24,464 nucleotides of DNA from an uncultured Lysobacteraceae bacterium. Lineage in GTDB: Bacteria > Pseudomonadota > Gammaproteobacteria > Xanthomonadales > Xanthomonadaceae. The notes under the pieces were generated by a model. The model worked only from the letters and a program-made list of their open reading frames with translations, did not search any database and was not told where the DNA came from. The position numbers were made by a program, and so were the translations under genes. Positions 9,262 through 18,340 of the stretch are shown piece after piece. The stretch is from assembly GCA_946482565.1 (NCBI GenBank), contig CAMLSB010000012.1, forward strand, positions 1-24,464. Reading direction: 5' to 3'. Within the stretch, counting starts at the first letter, position 1; every line of letters begins with the position of its first letter.

Positions 9262-11946
9262 ATGATCCTGCGCCGCACCCTGCTCGCCACCGCCCTGCTG
9301 GCCGCCACCGGCCTGGCGTCCGCCGCCGAGGCGACCACCATTCCGACGGGTCCGCTGCCGCGCAACGTGGTGCCGAGCGAAGTCGGCCTGCACCTGACCA
9401 TCGACCCGACGCAGGAGCGCTTCTCCGGACGCGTCGAAATCAGCGTCGACGTGGCCAAGCCCACCGACACGATCTGGATGCACGGCAAGGGGCTGCACAT
9501 CACCAGGGCCGTGTACATGCCGCGGAACGGCCGCAACCAGGAGCTCGCCGCCGCCGAAGTCGACGTGTCCGGCGTGCTGAAGCTGACCGCACCGATGGCC
9601 ATCGCGCCCGGCAAGGGCGTGATCGCGATCGACTACGACGCGCCGTTCGGCCAGTTGCAGGGCGCCTACAAGGTCAAGCCCGACGGCAACGACTACGTGA
9701 TGACGCAGATGGAGCCCCTCGGCGCGCGCACCGCGTTCCCGGGCTTCGACGAGCCGAGCTTCAAGCAGCCGTGGCGCATGACCTTCACCGTGCCGGACGC
9801 CGATGTCGTCGTCGCCAACGCGCCGGAGGTGAAGACCACCGACCTGAAGGGCCCGATGAAGGAGGTGCAGTTCGCGAAGACCGAGGCGCTGCCGAGCTAC
9901 CTCGTCGCCTTCGCGGTCGGTCCGTGGGACGTCGTGCCCGGCCCGGACATCGCGCCGAACGGCGAGCGCACCAGCCCGATCAAGCTGCGCGGCGTCGCCG
10001 CGAAGGGGCAGGGCGGCCGGATGAAGTATTCGCTCGAGCACACGCCGGAAATCGTGCGCGCGCTCGAGAGCTATTTCGGCATCCCGTATCCGTTCGCGAA
10101 GCTCGACAACATGGCGGCCCCCGACTTCTGGGCCGGCGCGATGGAGAACGCAGGACTCATCGTCTACCGCGACAGCCTGATGTTCCCCGATGAAACCTCC
10201 GCCGTGAGCCGCCGCCAGGCGTTCTGGGGCGTCAGCGCGCACGAGCTCGCGCACCAGTGGTTCGGCGACCTCGTCACCACGCGCTGGTGGGACGACATCT
10301 GGCTCAACGAAGGCTTCGCGACCTGGATGGGCAACAAGATCCACGGCCAGCTGCAGCCCGAGGCGCACACCGACCGCGGCCTGCTCGAGGGCGCCATCGG
10401 CGCGATGGGCGCCGACAGCCTGGCCAGCACAAGGCGCGTACACGAGCCGATCAAGGACTTCACCGACGTGCAGTCGGCGTTCGACGGCATCACCTACCAG
10501 AAGGGTGGTGCGACGCTGAACATGTTCGAGCAGTACATCGGCCCCGAGCAGTTCCGCACCGGCATCCGGAAGTACCTGAAGGCGCATGCGCGCGGCAACG
10601 CGACCAGTGCCGACCTGATCCATGCGGTGGCCGCCGAGAGCGATGCGCCCGAAGCCGTGGCCAGCGCCTTCTTCAGCTTCATCGACCAGCCGGGCGTGCC
10701 TTTCGTGAAGGTCGACCTCGACTGCAGCGGCGCGAAGCCTGCGCTGGTGCTGTCGCAGCAGCGCTACCTGCCGATCGGATCGACTGCCAGCGCGAAGGAA
10801 ACGTGGGGCATCCCGCTGGTCGTGCGTTATGCCGACGGCGGCGAAATCCGCACGCAGAAGATGCTGTTCACCGGCGCCGAAGGGCGCATGGAACTCGCCG
10901 ACGCGGGCAGCTGCCCGGCGTGGGTGATGCCGAACGCGCACGGCAACGGCTATTACAGATTTGCTTTGTCGCCGACATTGCAGGAGGCGCTGTCCGGCGC
11001 GTTCGCGCAGCTCGACGAGCGCGAGCAGCGCGTCTACGCCGATTCGGTCGGCGCGGCCTACGGCGCCGGCAACCTGACGGTGTCGCAGTTCCTCGCCGCG
11101 CTGCCGCGGTTCGCGTCCGCTCCGGTGCGCCAGACGGCCACTGCCGGCATGGGCAGCACCGAATGGATCGCCGAGCGGCTGTTGCCGGACGACAAGGCGC
11201 GCGACGCCTTCCACGCGCAGGTCGCCGACATCTATCGCCCTCGCCTGCAACAGCTCGGCATGGCGCCGAAGGCCGGCGAGCCGGACGACGATGGGCTGCT
11301 GCGCGCGAGCCTGGTCGGCTTCTTCGCCGAAACGCTGAAGGATCCGGCCGTGCGCGCGCAGATGGACAAGGCGGGCCGCGCGGTGCTCGGCCTCGATGGC
11401 GACGGCCGGTTGCACGTCGATGCGGTGCCGCAGGACCTGCGCGACACCGCGCTCGCCGTTGCGGTGCAGGAAGGCGGCAAGGCCGCGTTCGACGCCGCGG
11501 AGAAGCAGTTCCGCGCCAGCCAGGATGCGGTGCTGCGCAGCCAGCTGCTCGGCGCCATGGGCGGCACGCAGGACGCGGCGCTGAACGAGCGCGTGCGGGC
11601 ACTGGTGTTCGAACCGGGCCTGCTCCGCCGCAACGAGATCTTCCCGGCCGTCGGTGGCCAGGCCGGCGACGCCGCGACGCGCCCGGCGCTGCGCGACTGG
11701 ACCGACGCGCACTTCAAGGAGATCGTCGCGAAGCTCGCGCCGGCCGGTGCCGCCGTGATCAACCTGTATTCGGCGGGCATGTGCAGCGATGCCGATGCCG
11801 CGGCGCTGCAGGACAAGTTCGCGACGCGCGTGGAGGACATCGAAGGCGGCCCGCGCCAGCTGAAGCAGACCGTCGAGGCGATCCGCATGTGCGCCGCGCA
11901 GGTCGAGGCGCGCAAGGGCCAGCCGGTGGCGTTCCCGAAGCGCTGA
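9262..11946 (+). CDS. Secreted M1-family zinc aminopeptidase (aminopeptidase N-like)
   Basis: An 894-residue metallopeptidase that removes N-terminal amino acids. The N terminus [21 protein letters not shown] is a Sec signal peptide with cleavage expected near ASA-AEA, so the enzyme is likely periplasmic or secreted. The exopeptidase motif GAMEN is at residues 292-296, and the zinc site HExxH-x18-E uses H327, E328, H331 and E350 (HELAHQW ... WLNEGFATW). The C-terminal half corresponds to the helical ERAP1-C-like domain. GGAGG lies 8 bases before the ATG. A patch of codons unusual for this genome (TAT TAC AGA TTT GCT TTG) occurs at residues 564-569. Only one base separates its stop from the GTG of prmC. 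The exact substrate preference cannot be read from the sequence. Confidence 0.95.
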   Translation: MILRRTLLATALLAATGLASAAEATTIPTGPLPRNVVPSEVGLHLTIDPTQERFSGRVEISVDVAKPTDTIWMHGKGLHITRAVYMPRNGRNQELAAAEVDVSGVLKLTAPMAIAPGKGVIAIDYDAPFGQLQGAYKVKPDGNDYVMTQMEPLGARTAFPGFDEPSFKQPWRMTFTVPDADVVVANAPEVKTTDLKGPMKEVQFAKTEALPSYLVAFAVGPWDVVPGPDIAPNGERTSPIKLRGVAAKGQGGRMKYSLEHTPEIVRALESYFGIPYPFAKLDNMAAPDFWAGAMENAGLIVYRDSLMFPDETSAVSRRQAFWGVSAHELAHQWFGDLVTTRWWDDIWLNEGFATWMGNKIHGQLQPEAHTDRGLLEGAIGAMGADSLASTRRVHEPIKDFTDVQSAFDGITYQKGGATLNMFEQYIGPEQFRTGIRKYLKAHARGNATSADLIHAVAAESDAPEAVASAFFSFIDQPGVPFVKVDLDCSGAKPALVLSQQRYLPIGSTASAKETWGIPLVVRYADGGEIRTQKMLFTGAEGRMELADAGSCPAWVMPNAHGNGYYRFALSPTLQEALSGAFAQLDEREQRVYADSVGAAYGAGNLTVSQFLAALPRFASAPVRQTATAGMGSTEWIAERLLPDDKARDAFHAQVADIYRPRLQQLGMAPKAGEPDDDGLLRASLVGFFAETLKDPAVRAQMDKAGRAVLGLDGDGRLHVDAVPQDLRDTALAVAVQEGGKAAFDAAEKQFRASQDAVLRSQLLGAMGGTQDAALNERVRALVFEPGLLRRNEIFPAVGGQAGDAATRPALRDWTDAHFKEIVAKLAPAGAAVINLYSAGMCSDADAAALQDKFATRVEDIEGGPRQLKQTVEAIRMCAAQVEARKGQPVAFPKR

Positions 11947-11947
11947 G

Positions 11948-12769
11948 GTGCCGCAAGTCGCCGACCTGCTGCGCGCGGCCGGCGGGGTCGAGCCGGCCGA
12001 CGCCGAGATCCTGCTCGCGCACGTGCTCGGGCGGTCGCGTACCTGGCTGTATGCGCACGCGGACGCGGAAGCCGGCGCCGACGCGGGTCGCCGTTTCGAG
12101 GCCTTGCTCGCGCGGCGCCGCGCCGGCGAACCCGTGGCTTATCTCACGGGCTCGCGCGGGTTCTGGGGTTTCGACCTGCGCGTGAACGCGAACACGCTGG
12201 TGCCGCGGCCCGAAACCGAGCGGCTGGTCGAACTCGCGCTCGAGCGCCTGCCGGCCGACGGCGCCTGGCGGATCGCCGACCTGGGCACCGGCAGCGGCGC
12301 GATCGCGCTGGCGCTGGCGCTGGATCGGCCGCGCGCGGAGGTGATCGCGACCGACGCGAGCGAAGCGGCGCTCGACGTCGCGCGCGACAATGCGCGTTCG
12401 CTCGGCGTCGGCAACATCGCGTTCCGCCTGGGCGACTGGTTCGCGCCGCTGGCGGGCGAGCGATTCGACCTGGTCGCTTCCAATCCGCCATACATCGCAC
12501 TGGGCGATCCGCACCTGGACGAAGGCGACCTGCGCTTCGAACCCGATGCCGCGCTGGCGTCCGGCGCCGACGGGCTGGATGCGATCCGCGCGATCGCGCA
12601 AGGTGCGCCGCTGCACCTGCTGCCGCGCGGATGGCTGCTCGTCGAGCATGGCTGGGAGCAGGGCCCGGCGGTGCGCGCGCTGTTCGAGGCCGCGGGACTG
12701 GTGGAAGTCGCCACGCACGCCGACCTGGAACGGCGCGACCGCGTCACGCTGGGCCGCTACAATCCCTGA
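11948..12769 (+). CDS. prmC: Peptide chain release factor N5-glutamine methyltransferase PrmC (HemK)
   Basis: A 273-residue SAM-dependent enzyme that methylates the glutamine of the GGQ motif in release factors RF1 and RF2. It shows the N-terminal helical region ending in [15 protein letters not shown], the SAM-binding motif DLGTGSG at residues 111-117, and the catalytic NPPY at 179-182. The GTG start lies one base after the stop of the preceding peptidase and gives a protein aligned with, but slightly shorter at the N terminus than, E. coli PrmC. Translation is probably coupled to the upstream gene. The close packing with an aminopeptidase is a positional link rather than a known pathway. 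Confidence 0.95.
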   Translation: MPQVADLLRAAGGVEPADAEILLAHVLGRSRTWLYAHADAEAGADAGRRFEALLARRRAGEPVAYLTGSRGFWGFDLRVNANTLVPRPETERLVELALERLPADGAWRIADLGTGSGAIALALALDRPRAEVIATDASEAALDVARDNARSLGVGNIAFRLGDWFAPLAGERFDLVASNPPYIALGDPHLDEGDLRFEPDAALASGADGLDAIRAIAQGAPLHLLPRGWLLVEHGWEQGPAVRALFEAAGLVEVATHADLERRDRVTLGRYNP

Positions 12770-12795
12770 TCATGGACGACAGGCCGGAGGCTTCG

Positions 12796-13743
12796 ATGCG
12801 CACGCTTTATCCCGAGATCGAACCGTACGACACCGGCGTCCTCGAGGTCGATGCGCGCCACCGCCTGTACTACGAACAGTGTGGCAACCCGCAGGGCAAG
12901 CCCGTGGTGCTGCTGCACGGCGGCCCCGGCGCGGGCTGCAGCCCGAAGATGCGGCGGTTCCACGACCCGGCGAAGTACCGGATCATCCTGTTCGACCAGC
13001 GCGGCAGCGGCCGTTCGACGCCGCACGCGGACCTGCGCGACAACACCACGTGGGACCTCGTGGCCGACATCGAGAAGCTGCGCGCGAAGCTCGGCATCGG
13101 GCGCTGGCAGGTGTTCGGCGGCAGCTGGGGGTCGACGCTTGCGCTCGCCTACGCCGAATCCCATCCGGAAGCCGTGACCGAGCTGGTGTTGCGCGGCATC
13201 TTCATGCTGCGCCGCTGGGAACTCGAGTGGTTCTACCAGGAAGGCGCGTCGCGGTTGTTCCCCGACGCGTGGGAGCACTACCTCGCCGCGATTCCCGAAG
13301 TCGAGCGCGCCGACCTCATTTCCGCCTTCCACCGCAGGCTCACGTCGGAGGACGAGGCGACGCAACTGGCCGCCGCGCGTGCCTGGAGCGTGTGGGAAGG
13401 CGCCACCAGCTTCCTGCACGTGGACCAGGACTTCGTCGCCGGCCACGAGGATGCGCGCTTCGCGCTCGCGTTCGCGCGCATCGAGAACCACTACTTCGTC
13501 AACGGCGGCTTCTTCGAGGTCGAGGACCAGCTGTTGCGCGACGCGCACCGGATCGCCGGCATCCCCGGCGTGATCGTGCACGGCCGCTACGACGTGGTCT
13601 GCCCCGTCCAGAATGCGTGGGAACTGCACAAGGCCTGGCCGAAGTCGGAACTCGTGGTCAATCCGGGATCCGGCCACTCGGCGTTCGAGCCCGAGCACGT
13701 GCACGCGCTGGTCGAAGCGACGGACCGTTACGCCACGGCCTGA
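12796..13743 (+). CDS. pip: Proline iminopeptidase
   Basis: A 315-residue alpha/beta-hydrolase of family S33 that removes N-terminal proline from peptides. The oxyanion-hole motif HGGPG is followed by DQRGSGRS and the nucleophile motif GGSWGS with Ser110; the expected triad partners are Asp266 (GRYDVVCP) and His294 (GSGHSAF). To my knowledge these are the same positions as in the Xanthomonas campestris enzyme. The ATG at 12796 is chosen because GGAGG lies 5 bases upstream; an in-frame ATG at 12772 would add eight residues with no such site. No signal peptide is visible, so it acts in the cytoplasm. It lies 26 bases after prmC and just before the FUSC-like gene. Confidence 0.95.
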   Translation: MRTLYPEIEPYDTGVLEVDARHRLYYEQCGNPQGKPVVLLHGGPGAGCSPKMRRFHDPAKYRIILFDQRGSGRSTPHADLRDNTTWDLVADIEKLRAKLGIGRWQVFGGSWGSTLALAYAESHPEAVTELVLRGIFMLRRWELEWFYQEGASRLFPDAWEHYLAAIPEVERADLISAFHRRLTSEDEATQLAAARAWSVWEGATSFLHVDQDFVAGHEDARFALAFARIENHYFVNGGFFEVEDQLLRDAHRIAGIPGVIVHGRYDVVCPVQNAWELHKAWPKSELVVNPGSGHSAFEPEHVHALVEATDRYATA

Positions 13744-13762
13744 GCGCGCCAACCGACTCGCC

Positions 13763-15286
13763 ATGCAGCGCGTGCGCGCAGCGTTCCGCGAAGCCGTCGT
13801 GGCCATGGGCGCCGCGCTGGCGACGCTGGCTTGCACGCTCGCGCTGGCACCGGCACCCGGACCCGCAGTGCTGGCGGTGGTGCTGAGCCTCTCGCTGTCG
13901 CGCAGCCGGCTCGCCGACGACCGCCGCCATCGCCTGGAATCCGCGTTCGTGCTGCCGCTCGTGGGCCTGGCCGCGGTCGGCGTCGGCCTGCTGCTGCGCG
14001 ATGCGCCGTGGCTCGGCGCGATGCTGTTCGTCGCGGGCATGGCCTTGCCGATCTGGATGCGGCGATTCGGCCCGGACGCGCGGCGCCTCGGCTCGCTGCT
14101 CGCGTTGCCCTTCGTCGCGCTGCTGGTCGCACCGCATGGCGCGGCAGTGCGCGCGGGACCGATCCCGGCGCTGCTGTTCCCCGTCGTGATCGCCTTGCTG
14201 GCGTCGCTGTGGGCGGCCGTCGCCCATGCGCTGGCGGTGCGCGCCGGCTGGCTGGCCGTGGCGGCGGCGACGCCGACGACCCCGGCGTTGGCGCCAACGC
14301 GCGCACCCATGTCGCCGGAAACCGCTCCTGCCACCGAAGTGCGCACCGCCGAAGTGCGCGCCACCCGCCTGAAGCCCGACGCCAGCACCCGCATGGCCCT
14401 GCAGATGGCCGTTGCGCTCGCGCTTTCGTTCGTCGTCGGCCACGTTTTCTTCGCCGGTCACTGGGCGTGGCTGGTGCTGACCGCCTACATCGTCGGCAGC
14501 GGCAACCGCGGGCGCCTGGACGTCGCATGGAAGAGCCTGCTGCGGATCGCCGGCGCAGGCGCAGGCACGGTGGTCGCGCTGCTGCTGGATTTCCACGCCG
14601 GCGGGCACGGCACGCTCGTCGCGGGCCTCATCCTCGGCGCGGTGTTCCTCGGCGTCTGGCTACGGCCGATCGGTTACGGCTGGTGGGCGCTGTTCGTGAC
14701 GATCGCGCTGGCGCTGCTGCAGGGCTTCTCCGACGCGCCGGCATCGCAGCTGCTGGCACAGCGCATGCTCGAGATCTTCGTGGGTGCGGCGATCGCGGTC
14801 GCCTGCGCGTGGTGGCTGCTGCCGGTGCGTTCGACCGCCGTGCTGCGCAGGCGCATCGCCGATGCGCTCGCGGCGCTGTCGGCCGCGCTGGATCCCGCGA
14901 ATCCGCAGCGCACGCCAACACACTTCATCGATGCGCTCGACGACGTGGCGCGCATCGCGCCGTCCTTCCGCGCCCTGCGCGCCGCGACCGGCCGCTGGCG
15001 CCAGCCGCAGCCGGCCGACTGGATCGACGCGCTGCTCGATTGCCGTGGCGGGGCCATCGCGTTGATCGAATCCGGCGAAACGCCGGCCGGCGTACGGCGC
15101 GACGTCGCCGACGCCCGCAAGGCGCAACTCGAACCAATCACGCTATTGCCAGCGCTCGTCGAATTGCGAAACGACCTGGTTCACATCCGTCCGGTCCCCT
15201 CCCGGGATCAGGGCGACGCAACGGCGCAAATATTGGCTACCAGCGCGGGCACTTCTCATGGCGCGACATCAGGACGTTCGGTTTGA
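13763..15286 (+). CDS. FUSC-family inner-membrane protein (aromatic acid or fusaric acid exporter-like)
   Basis: A 507-residue membrane protein with two blocks of hydrophobic helices: about five segments in residues 1-175, then a second block from about residue 210 to 355 containing GHWAWLVLTAYIVGSGNRG and a WLRPIGYGWWALFVTIALALLQGF stretch. This two-block layout and the C-terminal soluble part resemble FUSC/YccS-type proteins, some of which export aromatic or weak acids. The substrate is unknown. No good Shine-Dalgarno precedes the start, which lies 19 bases after pip, so translation may depend on the upstream gene. The last 40-50 codons have lower GC and overlap the convergent gene by 50 bases, suggesting the original 3' end was altered. 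Confidence 0.8.
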   Translation: MQRVRAAFREAVVAMGAALATLACTLALAPAPGPAVLAVVLSLSLSRSRLADDRRHRLESAFVLPLVGLAAVGVGLLLRDAPWLGAMLFVAGMALPIWMRRFGPDARRLGSLLALPFVALLVAPHGAAVRAGPIPALLFPVVIALLASLWAAVAHALAVRAGWLAVAAATPTTPALAPTRAPMSPETAPATEVRTAEVRATRLKPDASTRMALQMAVALALSFVVGHVFFAGHWAWLVLTAYIVGSGNRGRLDVAWKSLLRIAGAGAGTVVALLLDFHAGGHGTLVAGLILGAVFLGVWLRPIGYGWWALFVTIALALLQGFSDAPASQLLAQRMLEIFVGAAIAVACAWWLLPVRSTAVLRRRIADALAALSAALDPANPQRTPTHFIDALDDVARIAPSFRALRAATGRWRQPQPADWIDALLDCRGGAIALIESGETPAGVRRDVADARKAQLEPITLLPALVELRNDLVHIRPVPSRDQGDATAQILATSAGTSHGATSGRSV

Positions 15287-16037
15287 ATGCAAACGTCGCT
15301 GATGACTCGATCTCCGCCGAGCCGTTCGTAAGCGAGGTGCGCTTTACGTTGAAGGAGGCGTTCAACTCGCTCAGCAGCTTGTTGAGGAAATTCGCTTCCA
15401 GGCCCAGGCTGCCTTCCGCGTTGCCGTCCTTCCCTTTTTCGTATTTGAAGTCGGTGATCGAGAATTGCGCGATCGGGACGAGGATTCCTTCGTAATTCTC
15501 AGGAAGGATACTCGTGTCGATCTGCTTGTCCTTGAGCCGCCGATGCAAGGCCGCGAAGTCGACCTCGCTCCTGACCACCCGAAAACTCACGTTGGCCTTT
15601 GAAATCGAGTCGATCAGTATTTTTGGGTTGATGCTCCCGTCGAGCATGCCGTTCTTCTTGATGTCCGCCACTAGCTGGGCGGCGAATTCGCGGCTGATCT
15701 GATAAGAGCCGATTTCCTTGGGTTCCCGCGACGTGTGAGTGATGTCGCTCACGTCGACAACGCTATCGAAGCTGTCCAGGCTGACTGGCGTGCCTTTTTT
15801 TACGTAGTTCGAATTTGGCAGGTAGCACTTCGGGCTTTCGTACATGTAAAGCTTCCCGAGTTCTGCGGCGTGCTCGGATGGAGCATCGATGACTAGCGCG
15901 TTCCGCCTTTCTGCGAGGCGCTTGTAAAGGGAATTCATGAATGATTCCACGGCCTTGGTCGGATCCTGCGCCCAGGCATCGGTGCTGCCGGTTGCCCACA
16001 GCAACGTGGCAACCACGATCGTGATCGTCTTTTTCAT
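15237..16037 (-). CDS. Unrecognised exported protein of low GC content
   Basis: A 266-residue protein that I do not recognise. The N terminus MKKTITIVVATLLWATGSTDAWA is a clear Sec signal peptide with cleavage predicted near AWA-QD, so the mature protein (about 243 residues) is periplasmic or secreted. It has two cysteines, C71 and C263, which could form a disulfide. From about residue 185 to 257 the sequence alternates polar and hydrophobic residues, hinting at beta strands. No transmembrane segment follows the signal. Sampled lines inside the gene are about 48-60% GC against about 77% for a sampled line of the neighbouring FUSC gene, so it was probably acquired. GGGGAG lies upstream of the ATG at a rather long distance; a longer frame to 16091 lacks a sensible start. 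It overlaps the FUSC gene tail to tail. Confidence 0.75.
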   Translation of the reverse strand: MKKTITIVVATLLWATGSTDAWAQDPTKAVESFMNSLYKRLAERRNALVIDAPSEHAAELGKLYMYESPKCYLPNSNYVKKGTPVSLDSFDSVVDVSDITHTSREPKEIGSYQISREFAAQLVADIKKNGMLDGSINPKILIDSISKANVSFRVVRSEVDFAALHRRLKDKQIDTSILPENYEGILVPIAQFSITDFKYEKGKDGNAEGSLGLEANFLNKLLSELNASFNVKRTSLTNGSAEIESSATFAFKPNVLMSRHEKCPRW

Positions 16038-16110
16038 GACGGACTTCGCTCCCCAGCCGCCGACTGCGGCCGTTTCTGGACACAACGGCAAGGGCAGTTC
16101 GGGGCGGCCG

Positions 16111-16677
16111 TCAGGCCTGGTCTTCCAGCGGCGACCCGTCCGGATTCCGCTCCAGCATCCACAGCCCCGCCCACAGCTTGAGGTCGAGCTCGTAGCCCTC
16201 GGCCTGCTTGCCGACCAGCCAGGCCGGCGCCTCGGCGCGCGGCACCTCGTGGACCACGATGTCCTCGGTTTCGTCGCCGCCGCCCGGTCCGACCCGCACC
16301 AGGCCGGTGGCGCGCACGAAGGCGATGCGCTCGTTGCTCATGCCCGACGAGGTCGGCCCGACCAGCAGGACCTCCACCTTCGATGGCTCCCAGCCGGTTT
16401 CCTCGACCAGTTCGCGCCGCGCCGCGTCTTCCAGCGTGTCCTCGCCCGACTGGTCGCCGACCAGGCCGGCGGGCATCTCGATCGTCGGGGCGCCGAGCGG
16501 GATCCGGTATTGCTCGACGAACAGCACCCGGTCTTCCGGCGTCAGCGCGACGATGATGACCGCCATGCCCTTGCCGTGGGTGCGCTCGGCGTATTCCCAG
16601 CGCCCGCGGTGGCGCAGGCGCAGCCACTGGCCTTCGTAAAGGGTTTCGGCGGGGGCGTCGGCATCGGGATCGGTCAT
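16111..16677 (-). CDS. Nudix hydrolase, ADP-ribose pyrophosphatase-like
   Basis: A 188-residue Nudix enzyme, probably acting on ADP-ribose or a similar nucleoside diphosphate sugar. The N-terminal strand pattern (GRWEYAER, VLFVEQYRIPLG, IEMPAGLVGD) is that of the NudF/ADP-ribose group. The Nudix box at the REL-x-EE-x-GW core is intact (ARRELVEETGW), but the glutamate normally eight residues before the core arginine is aspartate here. It is read on the same strand as the exonuclease and nitroreductase, 34 bases after the exonuclease stop. No clear ribosome-binding site is visible, and the frame does not extend further upstream. Substrate assignment is from family resemblance. Confidence 0.88.
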   Translation of the reverse strand: MTDPDADAPAETLYEGQWLRLRHRGRWEYAERTHGKGMAVIIVALTPEDRVLFVEQYRIPLGAPTIEMPAGLVGDQSGEDTLEDAARRELVEETGWEPSKVEVLLVGPTSSGMSNERIAFVRATGLVRVGPGGGDETEDIVVHEVPRAEAPAWLVGKQAEGYELDLKLWAGLWMLERNPDGSPLEDQA

Positions 16678-16711
16678 GGATCGATGCTATCGCGGCTGCG
16701 GTGCCCTGTGT

Positions 16712-17644
16712 TCAGGCGGGCACCGAGGGGGCGGCCATCGGCAGGCCCGCGGCATCGTGCAGCCGGCGCCGGGTCATCGGCCCGAAGCGCAGCGATTCGC
16801 ACAGCGCCAGCAGCAGCGCGGCGTCGGGCGCGCCGCGCGCGAAATCGGCGTCGTGCGACAGGGGCGCGTCGCAGGCAATGGTCGTGAGCCGGCGATAGAG
16901 CAATGCCTGTTCGCGGTGCGCGCGCAGCTTCGCCGCGATCGACGCTGCACCGCGCACGCGCAGGTACGGCACTTCCTCGACCCGTTCCAGCAATGCGTCC
17001 AGGGTCTCGAAATGCGCGAGCAGCACCGCGGCGGTGCGCGCGCCGATGCCGGGCACGCCGGGGATGTTGTCGACCGCGTCGCCGCACAGCGCGAGGTAGT
17101 CGGCGATCTGGTGCGCGTCGACGCCGTGCCGCGCCTTGACGCCTTCGCTGCGCCAGCGCGTGTTGCGCGCGTAGTCCCATTGCTCGTCGAATTCGCCAAG
17201 CAGCTGCGAGAGGTCCTTGTCCGCCGACACGATCACGCCGCGCTGTCCCTGCGCGCGGCCATGCACGAGCGCGCTGCCGATCAGGTCGTCGGCCTCGTAT
17301 TCGCCGTGCGCCAGCACGACCAGCCCCAGCGCGATGCACAGCGACTTGCAGTGGCCGAACTGCCGCTTCAGCTCTTCCGGGGCGGGTTCGCGGTTCGCCT
17401 TGTAGGCGGGGTAGAGCGCGTTGCGGAAGCAGGAGTCGAGCGCCTCGTCGAAGGCCACCGCGATGTGCTGGGGGCGCGAGCGCTCGAGCAGTTCCAGCAC
17501 GAAGCGCGCGAAGCCGTGCACGGCGTTCGTCGGCCAGCCCTCCGCGTCGTGGAATTCATCCGGCATGGAATGCCAGGCACGGAACACGTACATGCTGGCG
17601 TCGACCAGGTACAGCGTCGGCCGCGGTGCCGTGCCGTCGCTCAC
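16712..17644 (-). CDS. 5'-3' exonuclease (Pol I N-terminal nuclease / Xni-like)
   Basis: A 310-residue stand-alone member of the FEN/5' nuclease family, which cuts flap or 5' ends in DNA. Acidic metal-binding residues appear at the expected places: D15 (LYLVDAS), D66 (VAFDEALD), E117, D119 and D120 (YEADDLIG), and D142 and D144 (SADKDL). The basic clamp YKANRE includes K82, and a helix-3-turn-helix lies at GDAVDNIPGVPGIG (188-201). The start is a GTG at 17644 overlapping the nitroreductase stop as GTGA, so translation is probably coupled. Unlike the shorter E. coli Xni (about 250 residues), it keeps a fuller C-terminal region. The exact role, such as Okazaki-fragment processing or repair, is not fixed by the sequence. 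Confidence 0.92.
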   Translation of the reverse strand: MSDGTAPRPTLYLVDASMYVFRAWHSMPDEFHDAEGWPTNAVHGFARFVLELLERSRPQHIAVAFDEALDSCFRNALYPAYKANREPAPEELKRQFGHCKSLCIALGLVVLAHGEYEADDLIGSALVHGRAQGQRGVIVSADKDLSQLLGEFDEQWDYARNTRWRSEGVKARHGVDAHQIADYLALCGDAVDNIPGVPGIGARTAAVLLAHFETLDALLERVEEVPYLRVRGAASIAAKLRAHREQALLYRRLTTIACDAPLSHDADFARGAPDAALLLALCESLRFGPMTRRRLHDAAGLPMAAPSVPA

Positions 17645-18240
17645 GAGGGACGCCAGTCGGTGAGCAGCGCGAGCGGGTCGGGGCGTTCGCGCTCGGGCGC
17701 CTCGATCTTCGGGGTGCCGATGTGGATGAAGCCGGCGATGCGTTCGTCGGCGCCGAGGCCGAGCAGGCGCAGGATCGCTTCGTCGTACGCGGGCCAGCCG
17801 GTCAGCCACTGCGCGCCGAAGCCTTCTGCCTGCGCCGCCATCAGCAGCGCGAAGCAGGCGCAGCACGCGGAGGCGAAGCGTTCGGCCTCCGGGATCTTCT
17901 CGTCCGGACCCAGCTGCGCGACCACGGCGATCGCGAGCGGTGCGTGGAACCGGTTGCGATCCTTGTCGAGCACGGCCGCGCCGGCATCGGGATCGCGCTC
18001 GAGCGCGCGCGCGACGAGGGCCTCGCCGAGCGTTGCGCGCGCATCACCGGCGATGCGGACGAAGCGCCAGGGAACGCGCTTGCCGTGGTCCGGGACGCGG
18101 ACTGCCGCGGCCAACATCCGCTCCAGTACGGCGGCGTCCGGGGCGGGCGCTTCGAGCTGCCGGGCGGGTACCGACCGGCGCCCGTTCAGGAACATGAGTC
18201 CGGCCGTCACGCTGGCCCCAGGTCGGTTTGGGATGGGCAT
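17641..18240 (-). CDS. Nitroreductase-family flavoprotein (YdjA-like)
   Basis: A 199-residue FMN-dependent oxidoreductase of the nitroreductase fold. Typical features are the N-terminal NGRRSVP for FMN phosphate binding, VPDHGKRVPWRFV in the middle, and the GFGAQWLTGWPAYDE region followed by IGTP. Length and motifs fit the compact YdjA/TdsD-type single-domain enzymes. The ATG at 18240 is chosen since AGGA lies about six bases upstream; the in-frame ATG at 18255 contains that site. It is the first gene of a minus-strand cluster leading to the exonuclease and the Nudix hydrolase, with a 4-base overlap to the exonuclease. The physiological substrate is unknown. Confidence 0.9.
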   Translation of the reverse strand: MPIPNRPGASVTAGLMFLNGRRSVPARQLEAPAPDAAVLERMLAAAVRVPDHGKRVPWRFVRIAGDARATLGEALVARALERDPDAGAAVLDKDRNRFHAPLAIAVVAQLGPDEKIPEAERFASACCACFALLMAAQAEGFGAQWLTGWPAYDEAILRLLGLGADERIAGFIHIGTPKIEAPERERPDPLALLTDWRPS

Positions 18241-18340
18241 CACATATCCTTTCACGGGCGATGGACTGACGTTCCACGACCATTATGCTCGGCAGTCGTC
18301 AGCTTGTGCCGTGGCATGGAGCCCGGCAGGGGGTTGTGGC

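Noticed and set aside
4652..9265. A 1537-codon open frame on the plus strand opposite lhr
   Set aside because: It is an antisense shadow of the high-GC lhr gene. Its translation is rich in Arg, Ala and Gln with no recognisable domain, while the minus strand shows all helicase motifs.
12735..12763. TACAAT at the end of prmC as a -10 box for pip
   Set aside because: The hexamer is a good match, but it is part of the prmC coding sequence (codons for Tyr-Asn) and the -35 position reads GCGACC. pip is more simply co-transcribed with prmC.
18241..18340. Bidirectional promoter between the nitroreductase and DUF1631 genes
   Set aside because: TATGCT near 18284 looks like a -10, but no acceptable -35 lies at a normal spacing. 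A promoter is likely, but I could not place it.
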